Origin: Blastomussa wellsi
Lineage: Eukaryota > Cnidaria > Anthozoa > Scleractinia > Plerogyridae
Assembly: GCA_947652115.1 (NCBI GenBank)
Contig: OX393573.1
Location: forward strand, 11,695,981-11,759,980
Length of the DNA stretch: 64,000 nucleotides
Direction of reading: 5' to 3'
In this document: positions 1 through 12,700 of the stretch, piece by piece
Layout of the letters: each line of letters begins with the position of its first letter
How positions within the stretch are numbered: the stretch's first letter is position 1
Notes under the pieces: model-generated
Told to the model about the DNA's origin: nothing
Seen by the model: the letters and a program-made list of their open reading frames with translations, nothing else
The model's database searches: none
Made by a program: the position numbers and the translations under genes

Positions 1-414
1 TAAAAGTTAAAACACCCAAGTGACAGATCAGATCAGTAATGGGAGTGAGGGAAACCTGTTTTCACTAAGTTATTTTAAGACTAGCCATATTACCTAAATT
101 CTGTACGCTATTTTATTTATGGCATTTGTGTATAAACTGTCGTTTTATAGTAATGTCATCTATCATTGCTCACCCATTAATGTGTTCTTTACAGCTAACT
201 GTCACATGGTACAAAATCCGTCATATTAGACGACTCGCTGGGAGAACCAAACCAGAGATTTCAGCCAGTCGAGCTTGTCATGACTTTTCTTCGTTCTGGA
301 CGTCCCTGCATGCGTGTAGCTTGCCGTCCAGCTTGGCGGATATTGCACTATGTGACTGTTAGCTGCAAAGTGGCCGTACTCGGGTGTACGGTTTTGAGGT
401 TTTTTGCTGTGGGA

Positions 415-776
415 TTAGTCAGCTCCACAGTAACGGGAGGGACAATCCCCTAGATCAACCAACTCGTAGATATAGTAAGAGCTGCAGTTCTTTACTTGAA
501 TTTTGACAATTTCGTCGCAGTGCTTTCCTTTGTTAATGCAGACCTTTTTCAAGACTATACCCTCAGCCACTGAAGGATGAGTATCATCCAACCAGCCGGG
601 GAAGGCTGCGCCACATCTCTTCACCGGTGGACACTTGGTCGCCATATGTGTCCCAGCCGCTCCTAGGAAACGATACCAACCATCGACGTTATCGTCACAT
701 TGGGCAGGCGACGTCGTTTTGTGGTCGTCTTTTCTTTCTGCATCGGACAGCTTTTTGTAGTTTTTACAAGCATCAA
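415..776 (-). CDS. Gene A exon 6: C-terminal D8C (uromodulin/OIT3-like) domain
   Basis: The 362-nt terminal exon has acceptor TTTTAG|TT in phase 1. It shows the D8C pattern DGWYRF, a GAAGT motif, CPPVKRCG, PGWL, HPSVAEG, a KNCSSYYIY stretch and a final RYCGAD followed by TAA. Genes B and D end at the same residue, so the stop is genuine. Compared with those genes, one cysteine of the adjacent pair (CC to CD) is lost. That could alter one disulfide. Confidence 0.88.
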
Positions 777-3700
777 CTAAAAAGTAATAATTTGTTCGTT
801 TTTACTCTTCTTCGCTCAGTATTTATGCATTATTGCTAGTTACTCAACATCACCCCTTTTTGTAGTCCAATAATATTTATTGATACCCGAATATTTTGAA
901 CCCTCTTCAAGGTAGTACAAGACAGTCCCCATCCATTTGGTATTTAAGAAATCACATCCTTGTGAGAAATATAGTGTAGGCCGATTTCATTTTATAAAAT
1001 TTTCGTTGAATTGCGCTCGCTATATATGATTCTCCAGTTCGAGTTCACTTTCGTTCCATAAAGCACGCGGCTTACGTCACACGCGTGCTTTGTCCACGAG
1101 TTGTAATGCACTCTGCCCACGGCACGAGCTAGAGCGCACGAAATTTCTTTAACCTTTGACAAAAGATTCAAAGACGTTGCACTCGTGCATTATTCATGCA
1201 GTTATATAAGCGGCTGGAAATTTTTTAGGACACTCGAGAAGCACTCGGCTTTGCCTCTTCACTATACACTTCTCTCGTGCCGAGAACGAATGCACTGGGC
1301 GTGTTTTTTATTCCTGTGTATACATCTCGTAATTGCTAAACATTTTTTTATCGTAATATTTCAATATGTGCCAATAATTTTTTTTGATGCGTGCAATGTG
1401 AAATAGTGAATTATTTCATGTACTTGACATCACTTCACTCCTCTCGGGAAGATATGAACTCAATAAATTGACCTCGCTCCCGAGTGTGGCTTCATAGCTC
1501 ACTTGGTAGAGCATCGCAGCGGTATCGCGGGGGCCACAGGTGATCGCAGGTTGGAATCCCGCTGAAGCCCTCAATTTGTTTCAGGCTTCTTTATTCCACT
1601 ATAGAATTAAAAGAGGAGTCGCTGACGGTAGAAGCAATTAAGGGAATATAAGCTTTCGACAGCCAGTGTGCTGTCTTCGACGGATAAAATTGAATAAAGA
1701 AGAGAAACGTGAAATAAATGAGATAATGCGAGAAATACGCACGAATTAATTAGTTAAAAACAGCGTTCGAAATAATGTAAAATCTGCTAAAATTAACGTT
1801 TTTTAAAGAATGTTATACTGCCTCGGCAATGGGCATGAGTTGTTGTCTGCTTCAGCCTGACGCGCCCCCCCCTCCTTCCCATCATTCCCCGTGCCTGTTA
1901 TATTTCTCATACGAGATGACTGGGGACGAGTCAGGGCTAAAGCAGTTTTGGCCGTGGGCCATGATTCCAGTGTCTGGTGTGAATGTTTCCTTTGTCGATA
2001 ATCGTAGAACTGTCAAAGTAAAATGCATGCACACAAGTTCATGCATGCGTTGCAACGTTCGATCCCTTAGTGCAAAGTTTAGTATTTCTGATATGTTTTT
2101 TTTCTTCGGGTGCCAAATGATCTTTTTGTTTCATCAATGTTAGACCACGCAATTCTATAATGATTATAATGATTCTATAATGATAATCCTGGTATCGGAT
2201 GTTCGATATTTTCTTTATTCCAATTGCAATTCTCAAATTGGACTTTAACTGCGATGATCATTTCTCACTTAAATAATTTTTTTGTGCGCGAAAGCAACGT
2301 GAAAAAAAAATATGATAAATTAGGCAAGTAAAACTCGCAAAAGCATTTGCGTTAATAAAATGGCCAGACAATGTTCGTGTAAATTTGAAATTCAGCATTT
2401 TCGTAAACCTAATGGCTTAGCTGTTGCAGACTCATCTTTATCAGCTAATGAGTTAGTCAGCTATATTGGTGGCTTTCACGTCACGCAAGTTTCACGCACG
2501 TAAGAAATAAAATCGCTTACCATTCAATAAATTGGGCCAAGAAATTGAAATATCGTAGAAGAGTAATAAACAATCAACGTGCCAAAGTTTCGGGGATGTA
2601 CGATATTCCGAACTCGAGTTATTCGGCAAAGTGTATCATTGAAAGTTATAGTGTTTAGTATGGAGACGCCATGTTCAGGGGCTCCAACATGGCGGCCGGA
2701 AACCAGTGGAAACATTTGGAGTTTACTTTGGCTCTCTCAAAACGTTTCTTCTCGTTGTTAAACTTGAAAACATTCGCATAGACACTTTCCTCAACATCTC
2801 GGTTATTCAGAACTCGAAAACATAAGGCGAATCGATATTTTCGCGCACGTATCATGTTATCCAGAAACAATGCCGATGTCACGCATTGTGAAAAGTCTGA
2901 AATTCAAACTGTTCTATATTGAAAACAAAGCCGTCTACCGAGCTGAAAACAGGCCAGCATATATATGTTTAAAAATGACTTTTACCTGATGAAGTTGAAA
3001 ACTCAAAATTTGTAATTTTAGTTTTTTTTCTGACGTCACATGGAAACCAAGAATTTTCCATAGTTTCAGGGGCGGATACAGGATTTAAAAAAGGGGGTTG
3101 GATAAGGAACGGACATTAGATATTCTAGGGGGTGGGAGGCGTGCAGAAATCCCCCTCAAAAAATCGCTGTCAACCTGAATGGGGAAAATAAAAAAAAAAT
3201 CATGCAAAGCCTTGGCTTACGAAAAAATCTAGAACAAATGCTACTCCAGGAAAAATGTCGCGCAAGACCAAAAAGCTGAATCCAACCCACCCCCTAAAAT
3301 ACCTGATGATACATCCCTAAAGAGGCAGCACTGGTGTATTTGCTGTTACTGTAGTCACATCGTCATGGCCGGAACCGCAAGATATAGAACTCAATTTGAA
3401 CGACGAAACAACTTAACTATTAGTGTCTTGTCAGAAGATGTTTCCTCCAAATTCAATAAACTAAGGATACCATATTTACAACCTGGGATGGAAGCTGACA
3501 TCATTCGTCTTGGATGCATTGCCATATATACTTGTCGCACACCTGATCGCGATGGATGCGAACACTGTGGCAATGCATCGCAGTCACAGCTACGTCTGAA
3601 AGCCTTTCGGTAGTCATTGTGCTCCTAAGCCACGTATGTACCCTTCTTACACTGGAGGACGATCGCTCCGCTTCCGTGCTGCCTATTGGCAGTACAGCTA

Positions 3701-6700
3701 GAATCTTGAGCAGCTCCCGGACATTTCATTTGACTTTAAACAAAGAGATGGAAACAGATTTGTTTTCTATTTCACTTTTAATAGCATTTTTTTTTTATTT
3801 TTACTCTAAAAGGGGTGTGGAAATCCACCCCCCCCCCCCCCCCTGTATCCGCCCCTGAGTTTTCCTTGATTTAAGTGGATATTTTCAATGAAAGAGGAGT
3901 CAAAGTTACAGTCGTTTTGATTCATCTATATTTGGTGATGTGCATGGAATCATTTTACATTTTTTTATTCGTCTTTTACTGTCACCCCGGCATTTCATTA
4001 ACTTTCAATCGCGATGTTCCTTTGCTCGAACACGGGTGTTATGAATCATGCTCAGACTAAAATAAATAAATAAATGAATTAGCTGAAAAAGTAATAATTG
4101 ATTTTCATTGCATGACCCTAATCACCTGAACAATAAATGCAACGCACCTGTTTCATGTTCACTCTGCACTTAAAGTGCACCTAACCCCAAAATTATTTTT
4201 CGTTAAAATAAGCCTTTGCACCAGCTCGAAACGCATTACACCTTTCCTTTCTCCATTTTACCAAATACTGGCTTTTTATAGCATTCAAAAGATTGGGAAA
4301 ACTGAGCATCATTTGTTGCACGACCGAGTCAGAAGGGGCGTGGGTCTACTCCTGGGTTGACGTCACAAACTAATTTGCATGCATGTTTACGAAGCCTTGA
4401 TGTGATGTAAATCAGTTTGTGACGTCAACCCAAGAATAGACCCACGCCCCTTCAGACTCGGTCGTGCAAAAAGGAGAAACGAAAGGTGTTTTGCGTTTCG
4501 AACTGGCAAAATGTTCTATTTTAGCGAAAAATATTTTTTGGGGCTAGGTGCACTTTAAGCTAGTTAGTTTTTCATTCTCTTTTGAAGCTTGAGATTTATT
4601 ATAATAACTCACACATCACATGGAAATCAGCAGCAAAAAGCTGAGAGTTTCCGTAGTTTCAAGTAAGTTCTAACGTTAACCTCATTGTGCTAAGTTTAAA
4701 TTTGTCAAACATCAGCAATATTCTACTTTTAAACTTGTGTTTCAGCTTTCAGTGGGGGTATAAGTAAGGTATTTTGACCAATGAATTGGTGGATTGTAGC
4801 ATAAGTTGGGCTATTTGTTTGTTATTAAATAAAGGATCACCTATATGTGGATATTGTTAGCAAATTTTATTGTACCTTTACAGACAGGGCCATTCCTTAT
4901 ATATCCAACTTTGCAATGGCACATGTACGATCCAATGGTGTTATTGCATGTAGAGTTGGCAACGGTATTGCATGGGTTGACCGGTGCAGCACATTCGTCG
5001 ATATCTGACAGACAGAATGTATATTTTATTTGTGATTGTTATTTTGACACTTCCGTGGAATGGAATGGTTTGTTGGTGCATGGCAGTTTTAAAATACGTA
5101 GAAAACAGATTTGTTTAGCAATTTACAGGAACCCAACGAACCTGTTCCACGCTTTATCTGTCCCCCAGCGCAAATTATGCTGGCTGGCAAAATGTTTCAG
5201 TATATGTTTTCTTATATTTTCTGTGGCGAAGGGGGCACGGCTTGACTGGACCGCTTCGTTTTATGCTGTTTACGTTATTTTGCTTTCACACAAGGAAGGC
5301 AGGAGTTCTGTGCACAGCATACATAGTGAAGTTCCCTTGCCCCCTCCCCGCCTCGTTTCGGGGAAGGGAACGTCACTATGCATGCTGTCACAGAACTCCT
5401 GTCTTCCTTGTGTATGTAGGATAAGGATAAATTTCTGATTTCTATTGGCGACCAGAAAAAAAAAAAATGAATCTCGATTTCATTTTTAGGCGTCTTGATG
5501 CGTATGTAAATCTGCAAAGCTTTGGGCAGTGAATTCTTTGAATATCTACCAGGTCCATTTATGTCCATGGTTGTCAAGACAAGGTTACTATAATTAAACG
5601 GCTTCCATGGCGTCCCTCCAATTTTCTCTTGTTTTTTTGGAAAGCGAACAATTTCAGGCACCACCGATAACGAGCGTATTAAGTTCTGTTTAGTGATACA
5701 ATTGGTGAGTTCTTGCATGAACTCCAGTTGATTACTCTGATTGTTAGGTGTGTAAATGTTGAATAACAACACCTTTTGGGACCCAAGCTCCAAATAGTCC
5801 AAGCTCCAAATAGTCCAAGCTCCAAATAGCCCAAGCTCCAAACAGTCCAAGCTCCAAACAGTCCAAACTCCAAACAGTCCAAGCTTCAAACAGTCCAAGC
5901 TCCAAATAGTCCAAGCTCCAAATAGTCCTAGCTCCAAATAGTCCTAGCTCCAAATAGTCCAAGCTCCAAATAGTCCAAGCTCCAAATAGTCCAAGCTCCA
6001 AATAGTCCAAGCTCCAAATAGTCCAAGCTCCAAACAGTCCAAGCTCCAAACGGTCCAAGCTCCAAACAGTCCAAGCTCCAAATAGTCCAAGCTCCAAACA
6101 GTCCAAGCTCCAAATAGTCCAAGCTCCAAATAGTCCAAGCTCCAAATAGTCCAAGCTCCAAATAGTCCAAGCTCCTAATAGTCCAAGCTCCAAATAGTCC
6201 AAGCTCCAAATAGTCCAAGCTCCAAACAGTCCAAGCTCCAAATAGTCCAAGCTCCAAATAGTCCTAGCTCCAAATAGTCCAAGCTCCAAATAGTCCAAGC
6301 TCCAAATAGTCCAAGCTCCAAATAGTCCAAGCTCCAAATTGTCCATTTGGTAGTTCTCGGAGGGTTAAAATATATATTCCTTTACATGCTCCTACCGCAG
6401 GTTTTCTTTCGCGAGACTTCTTAAATTTTCATACCTGAGGTATGAATCACGCTTACCTTCTATTTTTTAAGGTAAAAAATCTAACCCCAAGAAGTCTCGA
6501 TCCCGGGACAATATATTACCCAGCGGGAATCTTCCCCACTGCACCACCGAGACCAGCTGCCCAAATACAAATAATATAAAAGCTAACCCAAAGCAACCTA
6601 AAGCTAATTTAGGCTAAGGCCATCTCTTTTTTTTCTCCGTTTAGCATCATCCGACCGACCCACATTTTCGCGTTTTCAAAAAAAAAATTATGATTAAGGC

Positions 6701-9700
6701 AATGAAGTCAATGACACAATTTCAAACAATTGTCACTTTAATCTAAAACATAGGAAATATTTTTGCCATACAGATTTTTAGTTTTTACTTTAATTACAGA
6801 GAACACTCATTCCCGTTTGAGTAAATAGGCCTTTTTGCAACAGTTGGTCACGTGACCGATAATTTCTAATCTTTTAGCTACAGCCAAATGAAGTTCAAAA
6901 CTGTAAAGGACATATTTTAAATAGCCTGAACACGAATTTTCAGACCAATGCTATATAAGGTTGAGATGCAATGACGATTTAATTATATTATTACTGAATG
7001 ATAGGAGAAAGTTTTTCCAAAGTTTCATTGCCATCACGCCAAAGCCGAAAAAAGTTATTGACACAAAGTTTGGCAATGAAAAATTCGCTCGGAACAACTA
7101 CGGAGCCACCTTAACCTCCACTGCCGCCATGTTGACTTTGTAGCAGTGCTATCACAGGCGGACCACCCAATGTTTGTGTGTATTGTGTGGGATCGATCAA
7201 TGGCGGTTACCAAAGAAATATAGATGAATATAAATAACTTGGCCGCGATTTGCTCTTAATACTAAGTTTATCTTACTTGTTCAGTAAAAGTTCAGATGAA
7301 ATGTTAGATGAATCTTGTGTGCTATTCTTTGCTCGATTTTTGCTGCTGTGCCGTGCTACGAATTTGAGAATTGTAGTTGGTATTGTAACGTACTCTGCGA
7401 CTAATCTCTTGCAAAGCAGACGAACAGTCTTGTATATGTAATTTTGAATAAGAAATGAGCACGTGAGGCAGTTATCCAAAGAATTCGCACCTTAGTGATA
7501 TACGCGCTGATCAGATTTCGATAGCCCATGTTATTTTTCCTCTTGATGCCTCATGATTGTTGAATTGCTATGTTGACAGATGCGTTGGTGTAAATGTCGG
7601 GCTGGCTTAAAGGTGCTAAATAGGGACGACCATTGAATAAAAGTGTAGCCAGTAGTGATGGAATGCTACCCTAATGCAGATTTTATTGTGCAATTTAATA
7701 TTCTGATCTTTTTTTAACTATCGTACCTGTACAGTTGAGTCCATCTCCACTGAATCCTGGTTTGCAGGTGCAGTGGTATGAGCCTTGGCTATTGACACAG
7801 TCAGCATTAGCAGGGCACGTGTGCGTCACTGTGACGCATTCGTCAATATCTAAAGAAAAAGACTCTGGCGTTTTATTGCATCCAACCCTTTCAAATGCAG
7901 TCTTTGTTTGATTTCAATTCAATAGAACACATTTCCAACTCTTTTTGGCTGCTTAAATTAAATCTTTACTGCTTTACATTTAGCTGGGTTGGCGTCTTCT
8001 CGAAACGTTTCGAACGACGTGTTCTAATGTGGTTTCATAGTTTTGGTTGATTTTTTGGAAGACGGTAGACAGATTCTTTCGGTTTAATTGATTAACTGCT
8101 ACCTTCTACAATTAACGAGCTCTATCGAAATCCACTGCTTTCAGTTGGTTGGGTTTATTGAGTAATTTCCTTACCTGCAGGAGGTCGTACCCAGACCTCC
8201 TGATGTTCTGCGTACATCGCGGCCACCAAGCCATGTTGCGCCATTACGAAGAGACATAGATGGAGTCATGCAGACATCAACAATATCAACATGAATCTTA
8301 CCTCCCGTGCAGTGCTGACCCGTGAATCCAGCAGCACACACACATCGATATCCTCTGTCGGTAAATCCCGCCTGGCAAATCGCACGGTTCTGACACGGTT
8401 TGTCGTTACAGGCATTCTTTGCCATAAAGAAAGCAAAGGAAAGCGCAATTTTGAATTAATACAGTTCTCATATTATTGCTGAGTTTAGTTACTATGGAAA
8501 CACTATTTTTGATTTTCTGGCGGTCTAAACTTAGGAATTCTAGGGCGCGATCCATTGGACCAAAATTTCCTGAAATTCCGGTACTGAATCAAATGGAACG
8601 GTCATTTTCGAAACGTTCGTTTCGAAAATTTTGGACAACCTCTCGAGGTTGTCTACTTTTCCGGAAAATTGGAAATTCCGGAAATTGTCTGTTCAATTTG
8701 ACATTACCACTCAGTTTCGTTGCTTTTGATATGTAAATCTTATGCTCTAGTTTCTAGTCTTTATCATGACAAGGTCTGCCAAACATCGCCTTCAAACGGG
8801 AACCTGGTATGTTGGAGACACCTTATTACAATTATATAGTACTAACACTTGATGAATTATGGAATTGAAAGGGAAACAAAACATTGCAATCAGTCACACA
8901 GTAAAATTCTATCTAATTAGTTTTAACTTAGTGGACAAATTAGCCTTAGGTGGTAGTGGCTTTTTCGGCCTTACAACCAGTACCCACCTTTGATCCTCGA
9001 TAGGTGTAATTTTGAAATTGTTTCAGATCATCAGGATGTTGGAAGTGAGTAGAGTTATTCAGCTCACATTCATCAACTGTGGGAGATCCGCTGATAACTT
9101 TCATGTTATAACTGGAACAGTTGGGTTCCAGGAAGCACAGCGCCCCGCAGAAATCTTTTAATACGGATGGGACGGTTTGAATCACGTGGTTTAGTAGTCG
9201 TTTTCCATGTAAAGATAGGGAAGATCTGAACACCAATTGACGGCATGAGTCTACGGAAAAGCCAGAGTGAAATCAGTGATTTAATCGAAGAAATGTCTGG
9301 AATATGAGTGATAACTAGAGACTACAAGCACTGACAGGTTCTTCTATTGGCAGTACTTATTGCTTTACTCGTGAACCGTTGTAATATGTGTCCTTGTACG
9401 GAAGGTGCCCCCATAATACTCCAGGGAGGTACCCTTTTTAGAGCTCTTAGAGATGTCTAACCATGGGTGATGTCTCAATACGGAATGTCTCCCTTCCAAT
9501 TTTATTACTAGTGGACTTGCGTTCTCCTGGGTGGTGTGTAACTATGAGAGGTAGCTCCCCCCCATCGTTGGATAATGTTCTCGAAGGTCGTCTATACCTA
9601 ACGGGAGATGCAGCCTTATTAGTGGACGTGCGTTCTCCTGGGTGGTGTATAACTGTGAGAGGTAGTTCCCCCCGACCATCGTTGGATAATGTTCTCTAAG

Positions 9701-12700
9701 GTCCTCTAGACCTAACGGCAGTTGCAGCCTTATTAGTGGACGTGCGTTCTCCTGGGTGGTGTATAACTGTGAGAGGTAGTCCTCCCCCCCATCGTTGGAT
9801 AACGTTCTCGAAGGTCCTCTATACCTAACGGGAGATGCAGCCTGATTAGTGGACGTGTGTTCTCCTGGGTGGTGTATAACTGTGAGAGGTAGTTCCCCCC
9901 ATCGTTGGATAATGTTCTCGAAGGTCCTCTATACCTAACGGGAGATGCAGCCTTATTAGTGGACGTGCGTTCTCCTGGGTGGTGTATAACTGTGAGAGGT
10001 ATTTCGCCCTCCCCCCTATCGTTGGATAATGGTATCGAAGGTCCTCTATACTTCACGGGAGATGCAGCCTGATTAGTGGACGTGGGTTCTCCTGGGTGGT
10101 GTATAACTGTGAGAGGTAGTCCCCCCCCCATCGTTGGATAATGTTATCGAAGGTCCTCTATACCTAACTTGAGATGCAGCCTGATTAGTGGACGTGCGTC
10201 CTCCTGGGTGGTGTATAACTGTGAGAGGTAGTTCCCCCCCCCCCATCGTTGGATAATGTTCTCGAAGGTCCTCTATACCTAACGGGAGATGCAGCCTTAT
10301 TAGTGGACGTGCGTTCTCCTGGGTGGTGTATAACTGTGAGAGGTAGTTCACCCCCCCCCCCCCCCCCATCGTTGGATAGTGTTATCGAAGGTCCTCTATA
10401 CCTAACGGGAGATTCAGCCTTATTAGTGGACGTGCGTTCTCCTGGGTGGTGTATAACTGTGAGAGGTAGTTCACCCCCCCCCCCCCCCCCCCATCGTTGG
10501 ATAGTGTTATCGAAGGTCCTCTATACCTAACTTGAGATGCAGCCTGATTAGTGGACGTGCGTTCTCCTGGGTGGTGTATTATAACTGTGAGAGGTAGTTC
10601 ACCCCCCCCCCCCCCCCCCCATCGTTGGATAATGTTCTCGAAGGTCCTCCATACCTAACGGGAGATTCAGCCTTATTAGTGGACGTGCGTTCTCCTGGGT
10701 GGTTTATTGTTTCTGTAGCTAGGTGCTCCCTCATGGATGGTGCTCTCTAAAGGGAGATGCAGCGTAGCGGTATCCTCTTTGAAGATATGCCCTTCATGGG
10801 TGGTCTTCTTACGGATAGTGAATTTTTTTCTCAGAATGTGCCCTCCAAGGTGGTTAACTTATTACCAACTGTGTCTTTATAAGAGATATTCCCAAGTGTA
10901 TTACACAGGAGATTTAATAGGTGATCCGTTATAGGCGACTTCATCGTGACGTCATTGTCTACATCTCGAATTTGAAAATTAGCCCGTTTTTATTTAACTA
11001 AAAAAAAGCCTAAGCCATGTATTATACTGTTTCAAAACAAGACGGGCATTTGAGAACACGAGGGAAATGTAGAAAACACAAGCCGCAGGCGAGTGTTTTC
11101 TACATTTCTCGAGTGTTCTCAAATGTCCGGAGCGGTTTTATGACAGTATAATACATGGCTTAGGCTTCTTCATTTGCTTTATGATATAGATTTTATACGC
11201 TGCGAGTAACCACACCAAAACTCGCACGATCGATAAACTGAAGCAATTTAATTTCGCTTCTTCTACTTTAATCTCGAACTTAGAAGCTTCTTCGACAATC
11301 TCTCTCTCCCGCCATCCCTTGCGAATTTTCACTAGAGTAAAGCTGACGAAAAACAATAAAACACCCTTTTCTATGTTTTATACTCTGATAAAACATGGGT
11401 TTTTGACCAATCAGAGCGCGCGCAGAGTCCTATCTATATTATAATAATAAATATTAAACTAGAATAAGCTTGTAAAATTACGCTATAATTAGGCCTAGTT
11501 TAACAAGAAAGCATTCAAAACCTGCTTTTGAATACTTCAAATCTGTGGGTGACAAAAGTTGCCACCCACGGTTCAAATGTCTGTAAATTTGGTACTTTTC
11601 AACAGGAAATATCTCCAATATTAAACGTACTTCTCTCATATTGGCGACAGGTGTTAAGCGACATAGTCCAAGTAGATCAATAGGCTATTTTCTCATTTCG
11701 CTCAGTGATCATAGATAAGAGAGTAGAGTCGAAATTCAGGGGAATAATTTGAATTTTCTTTTGTTTTATTTCCCTCAACCTTGACTGCACTCCTTTGTTC
11801 GCCTTTAATTTATGGTCAGCAAGATTTGACAGATGCCGACGAAGACAAATGTCGCCCAAACGAAAGAGTTTTCTTTCGGGTGTTTTGCCAAGCATGAAAT
11901 TTCTCAACTTAGAGATTCGCGAAAAAAAATCTTCCAAAAGGTGTAGCTGAAAAGAAGAAAACTGTTAAAAACCTTCGTCAAACATCTGTGGTACGTGTAA
12001 TTTAGGCACAGCTTACGGGCTCTACTGCTGAGAGAAATCCCGCCTTAAAAAAACTTTTAGGTGTCTTCTAGAAGCGATAAACTCAAAAATGTCAACAGTT
12101 TTTAACACTTTAATCACAATTGCTCCGAAGAAGACTGCATAATTTTATGGTATAATCAGCATAATTTACAGCTCCCTCGTATAAAACTTTGAAAATCAGC
12201 TTTACTCCCAGTTACGTTATGCAAAGTTGGTTGGAGTAGAGAATTAAAGTTACAAATATTTTTAAAACTGATGAGCGTGACAAGAATTATAGAATAAAAG
12301 AGACTCCTAAAACACTGTAGATTGTTTTTTTTTTTATAAATAAACGTTTATCTCAAAAATGTTTCACCAAATTCAATTTAAAATGACGCAAGTTACATGT
12401 TAAAAAACAAAAACTTGAACTCCATTGATGAATTTTCAGTATGAATAATTAATTATGAGCACGACCGAAGAAAATATGGAATTTAGATTCTTTAAATAAT
12501 CCGCAAAAAACAAAACTCTTTTGTTGAATTTAATTACTCGCTCGAAAGAAGGCAAAAATATACGGGAAAAAATAAACGTACTGTAAATTAATCATATGAT
12601 ACTGTATGTTCTAAAACGTTGATGTCTGAAGGTTATTATTAACCATATTATGAAAACAAAATGCAGATCTGCAAGAAATTGCGCCTATTCTGTATTCTCT

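Larger units (their letters stand above)
777..4875. other. Intron 5 of gene A with inserted repeats
   Basis: No further coding exon is recognisable. The interval holds a tRNA-derived SINE (about 1488), an arm of a dispersed repeat found inverted at 41.7-42.7 kb, a hAT-like element (3067) and a TTAA-flanked MITE (4174). Confidence 0.6.

Noticed and set aside
1488..1569. Functional tRNA gene
   Set aside because: Acceptor stem is perfect, but the B box and T stem carry mismatches and the anticodon arm is poor; a SINE head is more likely.
5744..6346. A 200-codon open frame with a 16-residue repeat
   Set aside because: It is the translation of a 16-bp minisatellite; several frames are open and no gene structure is present.
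9733..10530. Several open frames of about 90-130 codons on both strands
   Set aside because: They follow the 116-bp satellite and its poly-C runs rather than a gene.
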